DNA from: Echinicola strongylocentroti
Lineage (GTDB): Bacteria > Bacteroidota > Bacteroidia > Cytophagales > Cyclobacteriaceae
Direction of reading: 5' to 3'
Assembly: GCF_003260975.1 (NCBI RefSeq)
Contig: NZ_CP030041.1
Location: 5,769,501 to 5,833,500 of the forward strand
DNA: 64,000 bases
This document shows positions 61,015 through 64,000 of the stretch, in pieces. Every line of letters begins with the position of its first letter. Positions within the stretch are counted from its first letter, which is position 1. The notes under the pieces were generated by a model, which had not been told where the DNA came from, ran no database searches, and worked only from the letters and a program-made list of their open reading frames with translations. The position numbers were made by a program, and so were the translations under genes.

Positions 61015-63690
61015 ATGTTTTTACAAAACCTGCTAGTCCTGATGTTGCTATGCGCTGGAGCCTTTGGGCAGTCCAGCGTCCATAACGGTAAAGAGCATCC
61101 ACGCCTATATGCTGGGAAAGCTGAACGAGAAGAAATTTTACAAAAAATAAAAAGCCAAGAATGGGCCAATGAAAGTTGGGAAAAACTACTTGGTGAAATA
61201 GCTCCCTATGTAGAGCGACATCAGTCCGACCCTGAATGGATCACTTCTAGGCTGGCCATGTATTGGGAGGAAGGTGAGCGCTATACCCAATGTTATATCA
61301 AAGGGCAAGACTGGGACTATGGTGAAGGAAATGCGCCAGTACCTACTGTACGACTCCCAGGAATGCGGAAATGGAATGACTTTCAAAATGTTCCCTTGAA
61401 AGACCGCATTCCGTACAATGAGAGTGGTGATATGCTGGGCGTGAGCAGGTCTTCCGGTGACAAGACGCCCGTATTGGTGCCCTACAAGGAGAGTGGCCAT
61501 ATGATCCGTAACAATAATAAGGAAATCCTCCAACTGGCCGAAAAATCTGCATTTGCCTACTACCTGACCAAAGAGGAAAAGTACGCTAAGTTTTCTGCTG
61601 ATATTCTCTGGACTTGGCTATTGGGGACTTACTATATGAAGCCACCATTGGATCCGGAAGAATCTACTGGAGGTCTAGGGGGCTATGCTCCCGGCGGGAT
61701 CATGGGCTACTATGACTATGAAGTGATCCATGATGACCGGCAAGTGCCAGCGGCTACCACATACGACTTTGTCCATGATTATATGTTGGCAAATCCTCAT
61801 GAACACCTGTCCCAACTGGACATGAACGTGACGGACCTGGCAGGTGATGTCTTCAAGCGATTTATCGAGATAGGACTGGTCAGAGGCGGGGCGAAGGGCA
61901 ACTGGAATGTCAATCGCTATAGACATGTGCTGATAAGTATGTTAGTCCTTGAGGAGGATGAGTATTACAATGATGGGAAAGGAATGGAGCATTATATTCC
62001 CTATTACACTGAGATATCTACAGCGTTTCATGCACCTCTCCCTAAGATCCTGGAGAATTACAATAAAGAGACAGGCCTTTGGCCAGAATCTCCCGGCTAT
62101 GCTTCAGGCATGATAGGAGCATTGCTGGAAATGGCCTTGCCCCTTTACCAAGCAGGAATCAATACGCTAGGAGAAAACCCCATGATCCAAAAAGCTGCCA
62201 TGGCCAATTTAGGTTGGCTGGATGCCAGGGGAAACTTGGTGGTGTTTGGAGATATGCGGGGAGGCCCCTTAAACTACGAGGTTTTTGAACGATTACTGAC
62301 CTATTATACTTGGGAAGGAATCACTGATGAGGCCAAAAAAGTAGCCACTGTCATCAACAAGGGAATAGCCTCGGATCAGTATGACAGGTCCGAAGTGGAT
62401 TGGAGAAGGATTATTCTCAACCAACCGATCAATACTACAGAAAACACCCTGCCTTACCATCGTGCTGCATATTCTCCATTTCATCGGCACATGATTATGC
62501 GAAATGGAAATGACGATGAAAACGGCATGATGTTTACCCTATATGGCGGCATGCATGGAAGTCACTTATCTTCGAATGGCCTGGCTTGGCAGTTTTACGG
62601 AAATGGTTATGCACTGGCACCTGACGGAGCTGCATACGAATCATATTGGACACCGGACATGGGCTACTATAGTGGACCTGTAGCCAGTAATACCATTGTG
62701 CAGGGATATTCCAAAGGAGAGATCACCGTTAATGCCATGGACCCAATGGTACCGAGCGGACAATTTTACAATGAAAGTGTGACCTCGGAATTTTGTTCAT
62801 TTGCTGATGTCTCGGCAGATGAGAAGCGAAGATTAATTGCGATGATCAGAACTTCTCCTACTTCTGGATACTACCTGGATATTTTCAGGTCAGACCTAGC
62901 AGAGAATGATTACATCCATCATAATTTGGGTAACCGTATGACCCTAAGTGATACTGGTGATACCCCGATTACGTTGGAAAACAGCAGTATAGAAAATCCT
63001 CCCCACGAAGCTTACTCCTTTTTTGAAAATACAAGAAAAGCGCGGTATGCTGATGATTTCAAAGCCACCTGGACCATCGATTCCGTTGCTCCGGCGTTGA
63101 ACGTGGACATGTGGATGATGGGGCAAGAAGGCAGGGAACTGTTCGTAATGGATGCTCCACCGACTACCCTCCGTCCGGATGTAACTCCCGGCCAAGTCAA
63201 CAAAGCTCCCCAAAAAACACCCACTTTACTGGTAAGGCAAAAAGGAAACAACGCTTCAGAAAGTCCATTTGTAGCTGTTTTTGAAACATATAAAAAAGGG
63301 GAGAATTCATTGAAGGCAGTTTCTACGATCCAGAGCACTGATCGGTTTGTAGCTTTAGAGGTAGGCTCTGATAACACCAGACAACTGATACACAATGCGA
63401 TAGATAAGGAGGTTTATGAAACCCCAGCAGGAAGTGTTTTTCAAGGTATCTTTGGCGTAGTATCGTTAAAAAATGATGAATTGACCTACCTTTATTTGGG
63501 CAAAGGAGGCCAGATAGGGTATGGAGGATACCATCTAGCAGCCATTGAAGGAGAAGTAAGTGCCTCCTTGACAATAGAAAATGGAATAGTAGCTTATTCG
63601 GCCGATAAGCCTGTCATGATTAAGCTGCCAGGTGGGGATAAAAAGGAATTTTCGGCAGGTAAGAACATTAGAATACATCCAAGCAAGTAA
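61015..63690 (+). CDS. Heparinase II/III-like polysaccharide lyase (second)
   Basis: 891 residues from ATG 61015, which has AAGGAAA seven bases upstream; the GTG at 60997 is less likely. Signal MFLQNLLVLMLLCAGAFGQ. The N-terminal alpha/alpha domain ('EHPRLYAGKAEREEILQKI', 'KSAFAYYLTKEEKYAKFSADILWTWLLGTYY', 'GLWPESPGYASGMIGALLEMALPLY') is followed by a beta-rich part around residues 500-540 ('LYGGMHGSHLSSNGLAWQFYGNG'), with the His-containing loop of heparinase-like lyases. Larger than the lyase at 55784 and clearly a different subfamily. Expected to cleave a uronic-acid glycan outside the cytoplasm. A sulfatase gene follows 12 bases after its stop. Confidence 0.83.
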   Translation: MFLQNLLVLMLLCAGAFGQSSVHNGKEHPRLYAGKAEREEILQKIKSQEWANESWEKLLGEIAPYVERHQSDPEWITSRLAMYWEEGERYTQCYIKGQDWDYGEGNAPVPTVRLPGMRKWNDFQNVPLKDRIPYNESGDMLGVSRSSGDKTPVLVPYKESGHMIRNNNKEILQLAEKSAFAYYLTKEEKYAKFSADILWTWLLGTYYMKPPLDPEESTGGLGGYAPGGIMGYYDYEVIHDDRQVPAATTYDFVHDYMLANPHEHLSQLDMNVTDLAGDVFKRFIEIGLVRGGAKGNWNVNRYRHVLISMLVLEEDEYYNDGKGMEHYIPYYTEISTAFHAPLPKILENYNKETGLWPESPGYASGMIGALLEMALPLYQAGINTLGENPMIQKAAMANLGWLDARGNLVVFGDMRGGPLNYEVFERLLTYYTWEGITDEAKKVATVINKGIASDQYDRSEVDWRRIILNQPINTTENTLPYHRAAYSPFHRHMIMRNGNDDENGMMFTLYGGMHGSHLSSNGLAWQFYGNGYALAPDGAAYESYWTPDMGYYSGPVASNTIVQGYSKGEITVNAMDPMVPSGQFYNESVTSEFCSFADVSADEKRRLIAMIRTSPTSGYYLDIFRSDLAENDYIHHNLGNRMTLSDTGDTPITLENSSIENPPHEAYSFFENTRKARYADDFKATWTIDSVAPALNVDMWMMGQEGRELFVMDAPPTTLRPDVTPGQVNKAPQKTPTLLVRQKGNNASESPFVAVFETYKKGENSLKAVSTIQSTDRFVALEVGSDNTRQLIHNAIDKEVYETPAGSVFQGIFGVVSLKNDELTYLYLGKGGQIGYGGYHLAAIEGEVSASLTIENGIVAYSADKPVMIKLPGGDKKEFSAGKNIRIHPSK

Positions 63691-63702
63691 GTATAAGTAA
63701 AA

Positions 63703-64000
63703 TGAACAATAGGTATTTACACATCGTCATGGTGCTTTTTTTGGGAGGGATGATGGCATCTTTTACCCAAAAAACTCCTCCCAAACGGCCCAATTTTCTA
63801 TTCGTGGTAGGGGATGATCAGTCTCCATTCGACTTGCAGGTGTATGATGGCAAGTCGGTATTGGAAACTCCACATATCAGCCAACTTGCCAGTTCGGGGA
63901 TGGTATTCGAAAGTGCCCGCCATATGGGATCCATGAACGGTGCGGTGTGTACTCCCTCGCGTCATATGATCATGACGGGAAGAACACTTTGGCACCTTCC
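63703..64000 (+). CDS. S1-family sulfatase, N-terminal part (cut by window end)
   Basis: Only the first 99 codons are in the window. Signal-like start MNNRYLHIVMVLFLGGMMAS, metal-binding 'RPNFLFVVGDDQSPFDLQVYDG' and the formylglycine motif C-T-P-S-R with Cys83, followed by 'HMIMTGRTLWHLP'. These are sufficient to identify a sulfatase; it follows the lyase gene closely and belongs to the same operon. It indicates a sulfated substrate for the downstream part of the locus. Confidence 0.9.

Noticed and set aside
1..64000. tRNA, rRNA or transposase genes
   Set aside because: I looked for tRNA-like cloverleaf ends and transposase motifs and saw none; only non-autonomous repeats are present.

Overview
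The window comes from a chromosome of a Bacteroidota bacterium. Evidence is four SusC/SusD outer-membrane pairs, an ECF sigma/FecR pair driving a TonB transducer, lipobox-bearing lipoproteins, AT-rich promoters without strong Shine-Dalgarno sites, and many secreted sulfatases and glycan-degrading enzymes. A marine Cyclobacteriaceae-type organism (Echinicola or Cyclobacterium relatives) is my best guess; this is inference and I ran no search.

Layout. 1-3415: end of one SusC/SusD unit. 3416-4715: gene-poor spacer full of hairpins and repeat remnants. 4716-5753: LacI regulator. 5773-10260 (minus): gluconeogenic operon of PPDK regulatory protein, PPDK and fructose-1,6-bisphosphatase. 10944-21315: ECF sigma, FecR, STN-type SusC, SusD, then a predicted FMN-binding protein and a Tat-exported FAD oxidoreductase. 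21451-29560: accessory genes (PhoD-like phosphatase on minus; gluconate-dehydrogenase subunit 3 plus GMC oxidoreductase; sulfatase; TetR plus AhpD-like protein; HAD-type dehalogenase). 30157-64000: a large polysaccharide utilisation region with two SusC/SusD pairs, two surface lipoproteins, two GH88, a GH43-like enzyme, GH29, GH97, two heparinase II/III-type lyases, a ROK sugar kinase, a sugar MFS permease, a LacI regulator, secreted oxidoreductases and a sulfatase cut by the window end.

How they work together (inference). SusC/D pairs import oligosaccharides. Lyases cut uronic-acid-containing chains, leaving unsaturated ends that the GH88 enzymes remove. Sulfatases desulfate; GH29, GH97 and the GH43-like enzyme trim side sugars; the MFS permease and ROK kinase bring monosaccharides into metabolism. 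The likely target is a sulfated, uronic-acid-rich, fucose-containing polysaccharide, but the exact glycan cannot be read from sequence alone.

Most notable unexplained structure: (i) an SGNH esterase whose catalytic block I lies downstream of the rest of the gene; (ii) two families of short intergenic repeats with terminal inverted repeats, often side by side, one copy flanked by a 10-bp direct repeat; (iii) two operator-like motif families placed in front of the utilisation genes; (iv) a matched operator pair around a TetR gene.
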